Shown here piece by piece: positions 9,520-19,630 of a DNA stretch of 64,000 nucleotides. Within the stretch, counting starts at the first letter, position 1. Each line of letters starts with the position of its first letter. The notes below the pieces were generated by a model that worked only from the letters and a program-made list of their open reading frames with translations, did no database searches and had not been told where the DNA came from. The DNA comes from Stappia indica (lineage in GTDB: Bacteria; Pseudomonadota; Alphaproteobacteria; Rhizobiales; Stappiaceae): positions 62,001 through 126,000 of the forward strand of contig NZ_MBQE01000005.1 in the NCBI RefSeq assembly GCF_001696535.1. The letters run 5' to 3'. The translations under genes and the position numbers were made by a program.

Positions 9520-11088
9520 TCAGTGTCCGTCCCCGCTCAGCATGTCGCGCAGCACCCGGTGCAGGATCTTCCCCGTCGCCGTGCGCGGCATCTCGTCCTG
9601 CTCCAGCACCACGATCTTGCGCGGGCGCTTGTAGCCGGCGAGCTTGCCGCGCGACCATTCGATGATCTCGTCCGGAGTGACGGCCGGGTCGCGCAGCACC
9701 ACGGCGGCGGCGACGCGCTCGCCCCAGGTGTCGTCCGGGCAGCCGACCACGGCCACGTCGCTGATCGCCGGATGGCCGGCCAGCACCGCCTCCACCTCGG
9801 ACGGGTAGACGTTCTCGCCGCCGGAAATGATCATGTTCTTCTTGCGGTCGATCAGGCGGATGTAGCCTTCGGCATCGCGCAGGGCCATGTCGCCGACCGA
9901 CAGGTACGGCCCGCGCAGCGCCTCGGCGGTCTTGTCCGGCAGGTTCCAGTAGCCGTCGAAGGCATAAGGTCCGCAGGAGAACAGCTCGCCCGGCTCGCCG
10001 TCCGGCACCTCGTTGCCGGCCTCGTCGAGCAGGCGGATCGGCGCGGAGCCGACCACCTCGCGGCCGACCGTGCCCAGATGGTCGAACTGCTCATCCGGGT
10101 GCAGCATGGTCACCCAGCCCGCCTCGGTCGAACCGTAGAGCTCGAACAGCCCGGAATTGGGAAACATCTCCATCACCTGCCGTTTGGTCTCGGCGCGCGC
10201 CGGGGCGGAGGAGATCATCAGCTTCTCCACCCGCTCGAAGCCGGCGGTGCCGCGCTGGGCCGGCGGCACGTCCAGCATCAGCGAGAAGTGCGTCGGCACC
10301 AATGAGGTGAAGGTGACGCCGGTCTCGCCGATGGTGCGCAGGCACAGCGCCGGATCGAAACTCTGGCGCGAGAACACGGTCACCGCCGCGCCGATATAGA
10401 GGAAGGAGGTGAAGAAGTTCAGCGAGTTGGCATGGCACATCGGCATGACCAGCAGCGCGTCGTCGCCGCGCTTCAGGCTCAGCTCGATCTGCGTCATCAG
10501 CGCCAGCATCGCCATGCCGCGATGGCCGCGGATCGCGCCCTTCGGCTTGCCGGTGGTGCCGGACGTGTACATCAGGCACCAGGGATCGTCGATGGCGGCC
10601 GGGTCCTGCGGCTCGTCGGCGGAGGCCGCCGCGATCAGGTCCTCGTAGCCGGTCCAGCCGGCCGGCGTCTCGCCTCCGTCCGCTGGGGCGATGTGGATGT
10701 AGCGGCGCTCTTCCAGCGACAGCGCCTCGCGCATCTCGCCGGCGATGCCGAGCAGCGCCTGCTCGGCGATCAGCGCCGACACACCGCTGTCCTGGCAGAT
10801 ATAGAGCGCTTCGGGCGCGGTCAGGCGGAAGTTGATCGGCACGGCGACGAGGCCGGCCTTGGCGAGCGCGGCGTAGATCTCCGCCCATTCCACCCGGTTG
10901 TAGGCCAGCACCGCGACCCGCGCGCCCCTGGCGAGGCCGAGACCCAACAGGCCGTTGGCCAGCCGGCAGGCCCGCTCGTTCCACTGGTGAAAGGTCATCG
11001 CGCGTTCCAGGTCGCGCGCGCCGATGCGCCCCGGCTGCAGCCGCGCCTGGGCACTCAGCATCTGTCCGACGGTCAGCATGGGATGCAT
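9520..11088 (-). CDS. AMP-forming acyl-CoA synthetase
   Basis: A 522-residue ANL-superfamily ligase. It has the P-loop-like motif [16 protein letters not shown], the adenine motif [12 protein letters not shown], the hinge [16 protein letters not shown] and the catalytic C-terminal lysine region [14 protein letters not shown]. It activates a carboxylic acid with ATP and CoA and so provides the thioester entry step for the downstream genes. The ATG at 11088 has GGGAGG nine bases upstream; the longer open frame beyond it lacks homology. First structural gene of the minus-strand acyl-CoA operon. Confidence 0.92.
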   Translation of the reverse strand: MHPMLTVGQMLSAQARLQPGRIGARDLERAMTFHQWNERACRLANGLLGLGLARGARVAVLAYNRVEWAEIYAALAKAGLVAVPINFRLTAPEALYICQDSGVSALIAEQALLGIAGEMREALSLEERRYIHIAPADGGETPAGWTGYEDLIAAASADEPQDPAAIDDPWCLMYTSGTTGKPKGAIRGHRGMAMLALMTQIELSLKRGDDALLVMPMCHANSLNFFTSFLYIGAAVTVFSRQSFDPALCLRTIGETGVTFTSLVPTHFSLMLDVPPAQRGTAGFERVEKLMISSAPARAETKRQVMEMFPNSGLFELYGSTEAGWVTMLHPDEQFDHLGTVGREVVGSAPIRLLDEAGNEVPDGEPGELFSCGPYAFDGYWNLPDKTAEALRGPYLSVGDMALRDAEGYIRLIDRKKNMIISGGENVYPSEVEAVLAGHPAISDVAVVGCPDDTWGERVAAAVVLRDPAVTPDEIIEWSRGKLAGYKRPRKIVVLEQDEMPRTATGKILHRVLRDMLSGDGH

Positions 11089-11185
11089 GCCGGAAATCCT
11101 CCCGCTCTTCGCTCTTGTCAGGGACCGTTTCCGGCAGCTGCTGCGCACCTGTCCTCCCGTGGGGCGCCGCAACCGTTGTGCCCGG

Positions 11186-11893
11186 CTACGGCGTCTTCTT
11201 GCTCTCCGGCGCCTCGTCCGGCCGTCTGCGCAGCGCCGTCTCCAGCGCACCGGCGGCATCGAGGTCGTGCCGCATCATCAGCTCTTCCGCCCGCCCGGGC
11301 TGGCCCGCGATCACGGCGTCGAGAATTTCGCCGTGCTGGCGCCAGATCTCGTCCGGCAGCTGGGCATGGCGCAGCACGTCGCTCATCGCCCTGCGCAGGA
11401 AGCGCCAATGCGGCTCCGCCGCCCTGTCGAGCAGCGGATTGCCCGAGCCCTCGTATATCAGCCCGTGAAATTCGGCGTCATGGCGCACCTGGTCTCCCAC
11501 AGCACCATTTCGCACCGCCGTCTCGCCGAGCTTCAGGATCTTGTCCCCGCGCTCCGCAAGATCGCGCGCCGTTGCCGCATCGTCCCGGCAGCGCTGCGCG
11601 GCGCCGCGCGCGGCGAGCCCGTCCAGCACGGCGCGGATGTCGTAGTGGTGGCGCATCAGGTCGAGATCGAGCGGGGTGACCTGCAGCCCGCGCCGGCCGA
11701 TCTCGGCGACCATGCCGTCGGCCTTCAGCAGCGCCATCGCCTGCTGGATCGGCTGGCGCGACACGCCGAAGCGTTCGGCCAGCTGCTCCTGGACGAGATG
11801 CGCGCCGGCCGGCAGCGCGCCGTCGAAGATCTCGTTGGCGATCGCGTCGTAGACCTGCTGGGTCAGGCTCGGGCCGGTGCGGATCTGGGTCAT
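11186..11893 (-). CDS. FCD-type GntR transcriptional regulator
   Basis: A 235-residue regulator: winged helix-turn-helix at residues ~8-70 (EQLAERFGVSRQPIQQAMALL) and an all-helical FCD ligand-binding domain at ~80-215 with the metal-binding pattern HDAEFH and later HGEILDAV. FCD regulators usually bind carboxylates or amino acids. It is encoded directly upstream of, and on the same strand as, the acyl-CoA gene set, so it is the probable local regulator. A perfect palindrome lies 13 bp before its start. Confidence 0.9.
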   Translation of the reverse strand: MTQIRTGPSLTQQVYDAIANEIFDGALPAGAHLVQEQLAERFGVSRQPIQQAMALLKADGMVAEIGRRGLQVTPLDLDLMRHHYDIRAVLDGLAARGAAQRCRDDAATARDLAERGDKILKLGETAVRNGAVGDQVRHDAEFHGLIYEGSGNPLLDRAAEPHWRFLRRAMSDVLRHAQLPDEIWRQHGEILDAVIAGQPGRAEELMMRHDLDAAGALETALRRRPDEAPESKKTP

Positions 11894-11906
11894 GAGTGAA
11901 CTCCGA

Positions 11907-11922
11907 ATTCTGAATTCAGAAT
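11907..11922. promoter_or_regulatory. Perfect 16-bp palindrome, probable GntR operator
   Basis: ATTCTGAATTCAGAAT reads the same on both strands and stands out as an AT-rich island in GC-rich DNA. It ends 13 bp from the GntR start codon, where an autoregulatory operator is expected. Seen directly; the binding assignment is inference. Confidence 0.6.
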
Positions 11923-12038
11923 GTGGTGACGGCGCGCTTCTGTCAAGCGGCAGGTGTGGCGGGCCGGGCGAGTGCGTCCGGCAGCGCGCCGGCGGAAGGG
12001 CCGGCATCGAGTATCAACGCCTTGCGCCGAAAAAGAAA

Positions 12039-12068
12039 ACGCGCGCGAACCGGATGGTCCGCGCGCGT
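12039..12068 (-). terminator. Rho-independent terminator of aspA
   Basis: Nine-base-pair arms (ACGCGCGCG / CGCGCGCGT) surround a 12-nt loop. Read on the minus strand, the hairpin is followed by TTTTCTTTTT. It lies 46 bp past the aspartase stop. Confidence 0.8.
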
Positions 12069-12114
12069 CGTGTTTCGCACCCCGGCTCGCGCCGGATTTG
12101 GCCGTTCAGCCGGC

Positions 12115-13497
<1,383 letters not shown>

Positions 13498-13557
13498 TCC
13501 GGTCTCCATTGCGCGGGTCTTGCGCCCGCGTCTTTCAGGCTCGCTCAGAAAAGGAAA

Positions 13558-13581
13558 ACGGGCCGCCTTGCGGCGGCCCGT
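13558..13581 (-). terminator. Rho-independent terminator after the AGCS symporter
   Basis: Perfect 10-bp arms (ACGGGCCGCC / GGCGGCCCGT) with a 4-nt loop. On the minus strand they are followed by TTTCCTTTT. It sits between the symporter stop and the aspA start, so aspA expression needs either read-through or its own promoter. Confidence 0.8.
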
Positions 13582-13599
13582 CGCTCGTCGTGTCGCCGC

Positions 13600-15030
13600 T
13601 CACTTCCAGCGGGCGGGGTCCCAGGCCTCTCGGTCGAGGTCGAGATCGGGGAACTTCGCCGGATCGAAGATCGGGCGGGCGACGCCGGCCTTCAGCTGGG
13701 CGCGGAAGTCGTTGACCACGCGCATCGCCGTCGGGAACAGCATCAGGATGGCCACCAGGTTGACCAGCGCCAGCACGCCCATCATCGGGTCGGAGAAGAA
13801 GAACACGGCCGTCGCCGAAGGGGCCGCCGCGCCCATGAAGACGAGGCCGAGGATCAGCACCCGCAAGCCGTTCAGCGCCATCTTGGAGTCGGTCATCGCC
13901 GCCAGCGCGTTCTCGCCCAGATAGACGTTGTAGATGATCGACGAGAAGGCGAAGAGCAGGATCGCCAGCGTCAGCGCGTAGCGCGACCACTCGCCGAAAT
14001 GGCTCGCCAGCGACTGCTGGGTCAGCACCACACCGTCGATGCCTTCCGCACCCGGCGTGTAGACGTCGCCGAGCAGGATCAGGAAGGCGGTGCAGGAGCA
14101 GATGACGATGGTGTCGATGAACACCGAGAAGGCCTGGGTGACGCCCTGGCTGACCGGATGGCGCACCAAGGCGGTGGCCGCCACGTTCGGCGCCGAGCCG
14201 AGGCCGGCCTCGTTGGAGAACAGGCCGCGGCGCAGGCCTTGTGCGATGGCCGCGCCCATGCCGCCGGCGATCGCCTCCTCGTAGCCGAAGGCGCTGGAGA
14301 CGATGCGGGCGATGACCGACGGGATTTCCTGGATGTTGATCAGGATGGCGATCAGGGCGAGGCCCAGATAGCCGATGGCCATGATCGGCACCACCACGTC
14401 CGCCGCCTTGGCGATGCGCTTGATGCCGCCGAAGATCACGAAGCCGGTGACGATGGTCAGCAGTCCACCGGTGATCATCCGGTCGAGCCCGAGCGAATCC
14501 TGCACAGCGCCGGCCACCGTATTGCCCTGGAAGGCGTTGAAGCCGAGGCCGAAGGCGGCCAGCAGGCAGGTGGCGTAGACGATGGCCAGCCAGTTGTACT
14601 GATGGCCGAGGCCCCGGCGGATGTAGTCGGCCGGCCCGCCGCGGAAGGAGTGCTCGCCGTCCTTGCGCTTGTAGACCTGCGCCAGAGTGCATTCGACCAG
14701 GCTGGTGGCCATGCCGACCAGCGCGATGCACCACATCCAGAACACCGCGCCCGGCCCGCCCAGGGTGATCGCCACGGCGACACCGGCGATGTTGCCGCCG
14801 CCCACGCGCCCGCCGACCGACACCAGCAGCGCCTCGCGGGCGCTGATCGCGTTGGGATCGTTGTTCTGGTTGCGGCCCGACAGCACGCGGAACATCCGGC
14901 CGAAGAACTCGATCTGCACGAAGCCGGACATGATGGTGATGAACACGCCGAACACCACCAGGATCGGGATCAGCGCCCAACCCCATGTCAGGGCGTCGAT
15001 ATAGCCGAAGAGCGTTTTCAGAAACTCCAT
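13600..15030 (-). CDS. Sodium:amino-acid symporter, AGCS family
   Basis: A 476-residue, ~11-helix inner-membrane protein of the alanine-or-glycine:cation symporter family. Diagnostic stretches include GGRVGGGNIAGVAVAITLGGPGA and GRRGLFSNEAGLGSAPN (second motif near residue 260-275). It imports a small neutral amino acid with Na+. Context (aspartase, asparaginase, racemase) suggests alanine, asparagine or an Asp-related substrate. GGAGG stands 6 bp before the ATG. The 212 bp upstream (15031-15242) hold its promoter and an AAAATGCACCA motif. Confidence 0.93.
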   Translation of the reverse strand: MEFLKTLFGYIDALTWGWALIPILVVFGVFITIMSGFVQIEFFGRMFRVLSGRNQNNDPNAISAREALLVSVGGRVGGGNIAGVAVAITLGGPGAVFWMWCIALVGMATSLVECTLAQVYKRKDGEHSFRGGPADYIRRGLGHQYNWLAIVYATCLLAAFGLGFNAFQGNTVAGAVQDSLGLDRMITGGLLTIVTGFVIFGGIKRIAKAADVVVPIMAIGYLGLALIAILINIQEIPSVIARIVSSAFGYEEAIAGGMGAAIAQGLRRGLFSNEAGLGSAPNVAATALVRHPVSQGVTQAFSVFIDTIVICSCTAFLILLGDVYTPGAEGIDGVVLTQQSLASHFGEWSRYALTLAILLFAFSSIIYNVYLGENALAAMTDSKMALNGLRVLILGLVFMGAAAPSATAVFFFSDPMMGVLALVNLVAILMLFPTAMRVVNDFRAQLKAGVARPIFDPAKFPDLDLDREAWDPARWK

Positions 15031-15189
15031 GTGACCCTCCCATTCACGACGAGCCCCGCCCGCCTCAAAATTCCCTCAACGTCCGGATCTCCCGTCAAGG
15101 ATCCGGCGGGCCCTCCCGGCCCGAGCCGCAACAATAGGCTGCGTGCGCTCCCGCCCCAATTGCGCGAAATGGAGCGGAGTGGTGCAATG

Positions 15190-15200
15190 TGGTGCATTTT
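15190..15200 (-). promoter_or_regulatory. AAAATGCACCA motif, copy 1
   Basis: Read on the minus strand, the 11-mer AAAATGCACCA lies ~160 bp before the symporter start and is preceded by GCGC. The same 11-mer, in the same orientation relative to the gene and also preceded by a GCGC run, stands before the HTH regulator gene at 17021-17031. A further TGCACC-like half (ATTGCACC) follows after three bases. Candidate operator of that regulator. Confidence 0.45.
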
Positions 15201-15242
15201 GCGCGACACCTTGCGCCTTGCGGCGCGGATGCGTGCGGTTCC

Positions 15243-16127
15243 TTACTCCGACAGCTCGATCCACAGCCGCGCCAGCGCCGCTTCCGGCGTTTCCGGGCCG
15301 CCGTTTTCCACGCCCGCGCGCCACAGCAGGGCACCGGCGGCATAGGAGCCGGGCGACAAGCCGCCTTCCTCGCACTGGCTGACCGCGCGGATGCGGCAGC
15401 CGCGCTGCACCGCCTGCGCCAGCGCCGCCTCCAGCTTCGGGTCGTCCATCGCCGTGCCTGCGCCGTAGACCCGCAGCACCGCCCCGTCCAGTTCGGCCAG
15501 CGCCCCGGCGAGCGCTCCGGCCGGCAGGCCCGGCGACAGGGTCAGCACCGCCAGCCGCCGGTCGGCGAAGCGGCGCCGGCGATAGGGGCCGGCAAGTGGG
15601 GCCTGCGGCACCGAGCGGAAGGCATCGGCCTCCTGCGAATTGTGCTTCACCAGCCCGGCGGCGGCCATGATCGCGCCGTTGAAGGCGAGCCGCACCCCGG
15701 CCGGCCCGTCGCGCACCGCATCCAGCGCCAGCTTCAGGTTGCCTTCCGCATCGCCCTTCATGCCCAGCGGCTGCATCGACCCGCACAGCAGGACCGGCAT
15801 CGGCAGGCCGGCCAGCGCCTGCGCCAGCGCCGCTCCGGTAAAGGCCATCGTGTCGGTGCCGTGGGTGATGATGACGCCGGCCCGTCCCGGCATGTCCGCG
15901 CAGCGGGTCGCGAACGTGTCGATTGCCTCCAGCATGGCATTCCAGTGGTCCGGGCCGATGGCCGAACTGTCGACCAGCGGGTCGAAGACATGCAGCGTCA
16001 GCCGGGCGTCCGCCGGCGCCATCTGCCGGGCCGCCGCCTCGACCAGGCCCTTGGCGGGCGCCAGTCCGTTCGGGCCGGGCGCCATGCCGATGGTGCCGCC
16101 GGTGTGGATCAGTAGGATCTCGGCCAT
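15243..16127 (-). CDS. L-asparaginase
   Basis: A 294-residue type I/II asparaginase-family amidohydrolase. The two catalytic threonine motifs are visible: HTGGTIGM with Thr12, and ITHGTDTMAFTGA with Thr91-Asp92. There is no signal peptide, so it is a cytoplasmic form. It hydrolyses asparagine to aspartate and ammonia, feeding the nearby aspartase. The start is given as ATG (16127); a GTG two codons earlier would overlap the racemase stop as GTGA. Same operon as the racemase gene. Confidence 0.92.
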   Translation of the reverse strand: MAEILLIHTGGTIGMAPGPNGLAPAKGLVEAAARQMAPADARLTLHVFDPLVDSSAIGPDHWNAMLEAIDTFATRCADMPGRAGVIITHGTDTMAFTGAALAQALAGLPMPVLLCGSMQPLGMKGDAEGNLKLALDAVRDGPAGVRLAFNGAIMAAAGLVKHNSQEADAFRSVPQAPLAGPYRRRRFADRRLAVLTLSPGLPAGALAGALAELDGAVLRVYGAGTAMDDPKLEAALAQAVQRGCRIRAVSQCEEGGLSPGSYAAGALLWRAGVENGGPETPEAALARLWIELSE

Positions 16128-16129
16128 CG

Positions 16130-16912
16130 TCACACCGCCTGCTGCAGCACGGTTGCTGCCGGCAGCGCCCGCCGCGCCAGCGCATCGGCGACAAGATCGG
16201 TGACGTCGACCAGCTGCTTGTCCGTTTCGATGTCGGCGATCAGCGGCAGCTCGGTGCAGGCCAGCAGCACCGTTTCGGCGTCGAGCCCGGCGACCAGCTC
16301 GGCAAGGCGCGGGCGCAAGCTCGCGTCCCGGCTGCCCAGCCGCTTCACGTCCTCGATCAGCTGGTGCAGCGCGGCAGCATCGCCCGGCAGCTCCACCTCG
16401 ACCTGCTGCGGCAGGTCGCGATAGGCCGACCACTCGTCCATCGCCGTCACCGGCCCGGCGCCGAGCAGCGCCAGCTTGCGCGTGCCGCTGCGGGCGATCC
16501 AATCGGAAAGCGCGTCCTGGAACGAGACCAGCCGCGCGGCAAGGCCGAGCTCGGCGATGCGCGGGGCGTACCAGTTCAGCGTGTTGCAGGCGATGGCATA
16601 GGCCTCGACCTGCGGCGCCAGGATGTCGAGCGAGTCGCGCATCGCCGACCACACGGCGGCATCGTTCGCGGCAAGGTCCATCGACAGGCCGAGCCGCGGC
16701 TCGGACACGACGACGACGCGCGGGGCGTCGAGATCGCCGCGGAACGCTGCGCCCATCAGCTGCTGGTTGCGCGTCAGCACCTTGGCCCACAGGTCGAGCC
16801 CGGCTTCCGGTCCCGAGCCGGCGATGATGCCGAGGCTCGCCCGCGCGGGCTTCGCGCCGGTGGCTTGACTGGTGGCGTGACCGGCGGCCGTTCGGCCGGT
16901 GTCGTTCTGCAT
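16130..16912 (-). CDS. Aspartate/glutamate racemase family protein
   Basis: A 260-residue PLP-independent racemase. Both catalytic cysteines are present, in the IACNT and LLACTEL contexts, each in the standard half-domain. It interconverts D- and L-aspartate (or glutamate), so D-Asp could enter the asparaginase/aspartase route. I chose the ATG at 16912 because GGAGACGAGG precedes it; an ATG at 16942 is possible. It is the first gene of the unit with asparaginase, divergent from the HTH regulator. Confidence 0.9.
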   Translation of the reverse strand: MQNDTGRTAAGHATSQATGAKPARASLGIIAGSGPEAGLDLWAKVLTRNQQLMGAAFRGDLDAPRVVVVSEPRLGLSMDLAANDAAVWSAMRDSLDILAPQVEAYAIACNTLNWYAPRIAELGLAARLVSFQDALSDWIARSGTRKLALLGAGPVTAMDEWSAYRDLPQQVEVELPGDAAALHQLIEDVKRLGSRDASLRPRLAELVAGLDAETVLLACTELPLIADIETDKQLVDVTDLVADALARRALPAATVLQQAV

Positions 16913-17020
16913 CCCTCGTCTCCGCGATGGTTCGGTGCCCATGGTCGCTCGCAGGGTGATTCACCGTGCATGTCTGCGGCAATTGTGCAATTGAGTGGGA
17001 ACCGGCGCTTTCGGGCGCGA

Positions 17021-17031
17021 AAAATGCACCA
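17021..17031 (+). promoter_or_regulatory. AAAATGCACCA motif, copy 2
   Basis: Lies 10 bp before the start of the HTH regulator gene and in the divergent promoter region shared with the racemase gene. It is preceded by GCGCGA. The same 11-mer stands before the symporter gene (15190-15200). A CAATTGTGCAATTG near-palindrome lies just upstream (16980-16993). Candidate autoregulatory operator. Confidence 0.45.
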
Positions 17032-17040
17032 AAGCGCATC

Positions 17041-17853
17041 ATGCATCCTTTCGGCACCAATCTCCGCCTGTTGTGCGGCTACCGGCCCTCCATCGCCCGC
17101 GTGGCGCAGGACCTGAAGATCAACCGCAGCCAGCTCAACCGCTATCTTGCGGGAAGCTCCTTCCCGCGCAACGCCTTGATGCGGAAGATCTGCGATTATT
17201 TCGGCGTCGAGCCGCACGAGATGCTGCTGCCGGAGGACGAGTTCGCCCGGCTGGTCAAGCTGCGCGGCCTGTCCTCCGACACGCTGACCCGCACCTTCCG
17301 CCAGCATTTCGACCAGATCTTCGCGCGCGGCGACCAACGCATCTTCAACCTCGTCGGCACCTTCTTCGAATATTATTATTCGATGTCCTCGCGCGGCCAG
17401 ATCGTGCGGGCGCTGGTCTCCTTCTCCATCGAGGGCGACCACGTCTTCTACCGCCGGCTGGAGCGCATGGGGCCGTTCGACCGGACCTGCCGGCGCCACT
17501 ACCGCTACCAGGGCGCGGCGCTGCTGACCGGCGACCGGGTGTTCCTCAACGATTACGAATACAGCGCCGGCATCGAGATCACCCAGACCGTACTCTATCC
17601 CGACTACGCCCATCGCTGGACGCGGCTGCACGGGGTCAAGGTCGGCGTCTCGGCCAATCGCGATCACGTGCCCTGCGCCGTGCGCACCTATCTGGAGCGC
17701 ACCCTGCCGCGCATGCCGCTGTCCGGGGCGCTGCGCCGCTGCGGCCTGTTCGATGCCGACAGTCCGGAAATTCCGGCCTATGTGCTGCCGATGATCGACA
17801 ATGCCCGCTCGGGCAACCACGTCTTCGAGGCCTATGCCGACGAGCGCGGCTGA
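17041..17853 (+). CDS. XRE-like HTH regulator with large C-terminal sensor domain
   Basis: A 270-residue protein. Residues ~5-65 resemble a Cro/XRE-type helix-turn-helix (FGTNLRLLCGYRPSIARVAQ, then INRSQLNRYLAGSSFPRNA). The remaining ~200 residues have no domain I can name (FFEYYYSMSSRGQIVRALVS). The start at 17041 is chosen because the HTH begins there. Transcribed away from the racemase-asparaginase unit, it is the likely regulator of the aspartate/asparagine genes. The binding ligand is unknown. Confidence 0.75.
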   Translation: MHPFGTNLRLLCGYRPSIARVAQDLKINRSQLNRYLAGSSFPRNALMRKICDYFGVEPHEMLLPEDEFARLVKLRGLSSDTLTRTFRQHFDQIFARGDQRIFNLVGTFFEYYYSMSSRGQIVRALVSFSIEGDHVFYRRLERMGPFDRTCRRHYRYQGAALLTGDRVFLNDYEYSAGIEITQTVLYPDYAHRWTRLHGVKVGVSANRDHVPCAVRTYLERTLPRMPLSGALRRCGLFDADSPEIPAYVLPMIDNARSGNHVFEAYADERG

Positions 17854-17894
17854 GCTCGCCGGCGTGCCGGCAACGAGCGGGCCGGCAACAAAAA

Positions 17895-17921
17895 ACCCGC
17901 CGGGATGGGCTCCCGGCGGGT
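17895..17921 (-). terminator. Rho-independent terminator of azoR
   Basis: Perfect 11-bp arms (ACCCGCCGGGA / TCCCGGCGGGT) with a 5-nt loop; on the minus strand the hairpin is followed by TTTTTGTT. It lies 27 bp past the azoR stop and may also stop the convergent HTH regulator transcript. Confidence 0.85.
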
Positions 17922-17947
17922 CTTGGAGTGCGGCCTTGCGGCTTGCC

Positions 17948-18568
17948 TCAGGCGGCGACCAGCTCTTCCAGCTTGCGCTCGGCTTCGCCGATCGAGGCCT
18001 CGCGGGCCTCCGGACCAAAGGCCAGCTTCTCGGCATAGACGAAGGTCACGTCGGTGATGCCGATGAAGCCCAGCATCGTGCGCAGATGCGGCTCCTGCGA
18101 ATCCATCGGCTTGGCCGGGCCTTCGCTGTAGAGCCCGCCGCGGGTGGCGACGACGATGGCGCGCTTGCCGGTCATCAGGCCTTCCGGCCCGGCTTCGGTG
18201 TAGCGGAACGTCACGCCGGCGCGCAGCACGTAGTCGAACCAGGACTTCAGCGTCGAGGGGATGCCGAAATTGTACATCGGCGCGCCGATGACCAGAACGT
18301 CGGCGGCCTTGACCTCGGCGATCAGCTCGTCGGACAATTTCTGGGCGGCGGCCTGCGCCGCGTTGGCCGGCTCGCCGCCGCGGATCGCGGTGGCGCCGTC
18401 GAGGTCGAGATGCGGCACCTGGCCGGCACCGAGATCGCGAACGGTCAGCTGCAGGTCGGCGTTGCGGGACTTGAGCTGCTCGACAGTGTCGTTGACCAGC
18501 TTGTTGGATGCGGACGCATCGCCCAGCGCGCTGCTGGTGATGGCGAGAACCTTCAAAGTCGAGGGCAT
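17948..18568 (-). CDS. azoR: FMN-dependent NADH-azoreductase
   Basis: A 206-residue flavodoxin-fold quinone/azo reductase. It has the FMN phosphate-binding SSALGDASASN region near the start, and the conserved APMYNFGIPSTLKSWFDYVLR (~92-112) and ATRGGLY motifs. It reduces azo compounds and quinones by two-electron transfer from NADH and protects against quinone or thiol stress. It is divergent from a LysR gene 105 bp away, the usual azoR-regulator arrangement, and ends at a clear terminator. Confidence 0.93.
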   Translation of the reverse strand: MPSTLKVLAITSSALGDASASNKLVNDTVEQLKSRNADLQLTVRDLGAGQVPHLDLDGATAIRGGEPANAAQAAAQKLSDELIAEVKAADVLVIGAPMYNFGIPSTLKSWFDYVLRAGVTFRYTEAGPEGLMTGKRAIVVATRGGLYSEGPAKPMDSQEPHLRTMLGFIGITDVTFVYAEKLAFGPEAREASIGEAERKLEELVAA

Positions 18569-18673
18569 GACCCTGTTCCTTTCGATAATGTTGTACCCCA
18601 CAGGTAGTCGCCCCCGGGCGGCACCAGAACTCCCGAAATGGGCACCACACTGTTGCGCCAGCAGGAACAACGG

Positions 18674-19630
18674 ATGATCGAACTGGAAGACATGCGCTAT
18701 TTCGTCGAGATCGCCGAGAGCGGCGGCTTCAGCCGCGCCGCCGCGCGTCTCGGCGTCTCCAAATCCATCGTCAGCCGGCGTATCGCCCGCATCGAGGAGC
18801 ATCTGGGCACCCGCCTGCTCAACCGCACGACGCGCAGCGTCACGACCACCGACGCCGGGCTCGAGTTCAAGGAGCGGGCCGAGCGGATCCTCGCCGACTA
18901 CGACGAGGCCTGCGATGCGGTCGCCGCTCATGGCGGCGAGGTGATCGGCCGGCTGCGCATCTCCGCGCCCCTCTCCTTCGGCATCCAGCACCTCGCGCCG
19001 GTGCTGGCCGAGCTGGCCGCGTCCCACCCGCGCCTGGAGCTCGACGTCTCGCTCTCCGACCGGGTCGTCGACCTGATGGGCGAGCGGCTGGACGCGGCGA
19101 TCCGCATCGGCAAGCTGGAAGATTCCAGCCACATCGCCCGCCGCATCGCGCCGATCCGCTCCCTCGTCGTCGCCAGCCCCGCCTATCTCGCCCGCAAGGG
19201 CCGGCCGGAGCGGCCCGAAGACCTCGCCACCGATCACGACTGCCTGATCTATACCGGTAGCCGTTCGGGCGAATGGGTCTTCACGAGCGGCAACGAGACC
19301 GTCGCGGTGCGCCCGCGCGGCCGGCTGCGCAGCGACAGCGGCGAGACGCTGGTCGCCTGGGCCCTGGCCGGCCTCGGCATCGTCCAGCTGCCCTCCTTCC
19401 TCATCGGCGACACGGTCGACAGCGGCGCCCTGGAGCCGCTGCTGCTCGACTACCCGCTGCCCGAATACGGCATGTATGTCGTCCGCCCGCCCGGCCCGCA
19501 CACGCCCGGCAAGGTCAAGGCGCTGACCGAGGCCTTGCTGCGCCATTTCGGCGGCACCCCGGCCTGGGACCGCTGCGTCCGCCATGTGGCGGAGGCGGAG
19601 GCCGCCGCGCGTGCCTCGGCGAAGCTCTGA
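18674..19630 (+). CDS. LysR-family transcriptional regulator
   Basis: A 318-residue LysR regulator of the AaeR/DsdC-like group: N-terminal winged HTH (FSRAAARLGVSKSIVSRRIA at ~17-36) and a C-terminal periplasmic-binding-like effector domain (GRLRISAPLSFGIQHLAPVL). The start at MIELEDMRYF is favoured by AGGAAC 7-12 bp upstream. Divergent from azoR, it probably activates it in response to quinones or similar electrophiles (inference from arrangement). Confidence 0.92.
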   Translation: MIELEDMRYFVEIAESGGFSRAAARLGVSKSIVSRRIARIEEHLGTRLLNRTTRSVTTTDAGLEFKERAERILADYDEACDAVAAHGGEVIGRLRISAPLSFGIQHLAPVLAELAASHPRLELDVSLSDRVVDLMGERLDAAIRIGKLEDSSHIARRIAPIRSLVVASPAYLARKGRPERPEDLATDHDCLIYTGSRSGEWVFTSGNETVAVRPRGRLRSDSGETLVAWALAGLGIVQLPSFLIGDTVDSGALEPLLLDYPLPEYGMYVVRPPGPHTPGKVKALTEALLRHFGGTPAWDRCVRHVAEAEAAARASAKL

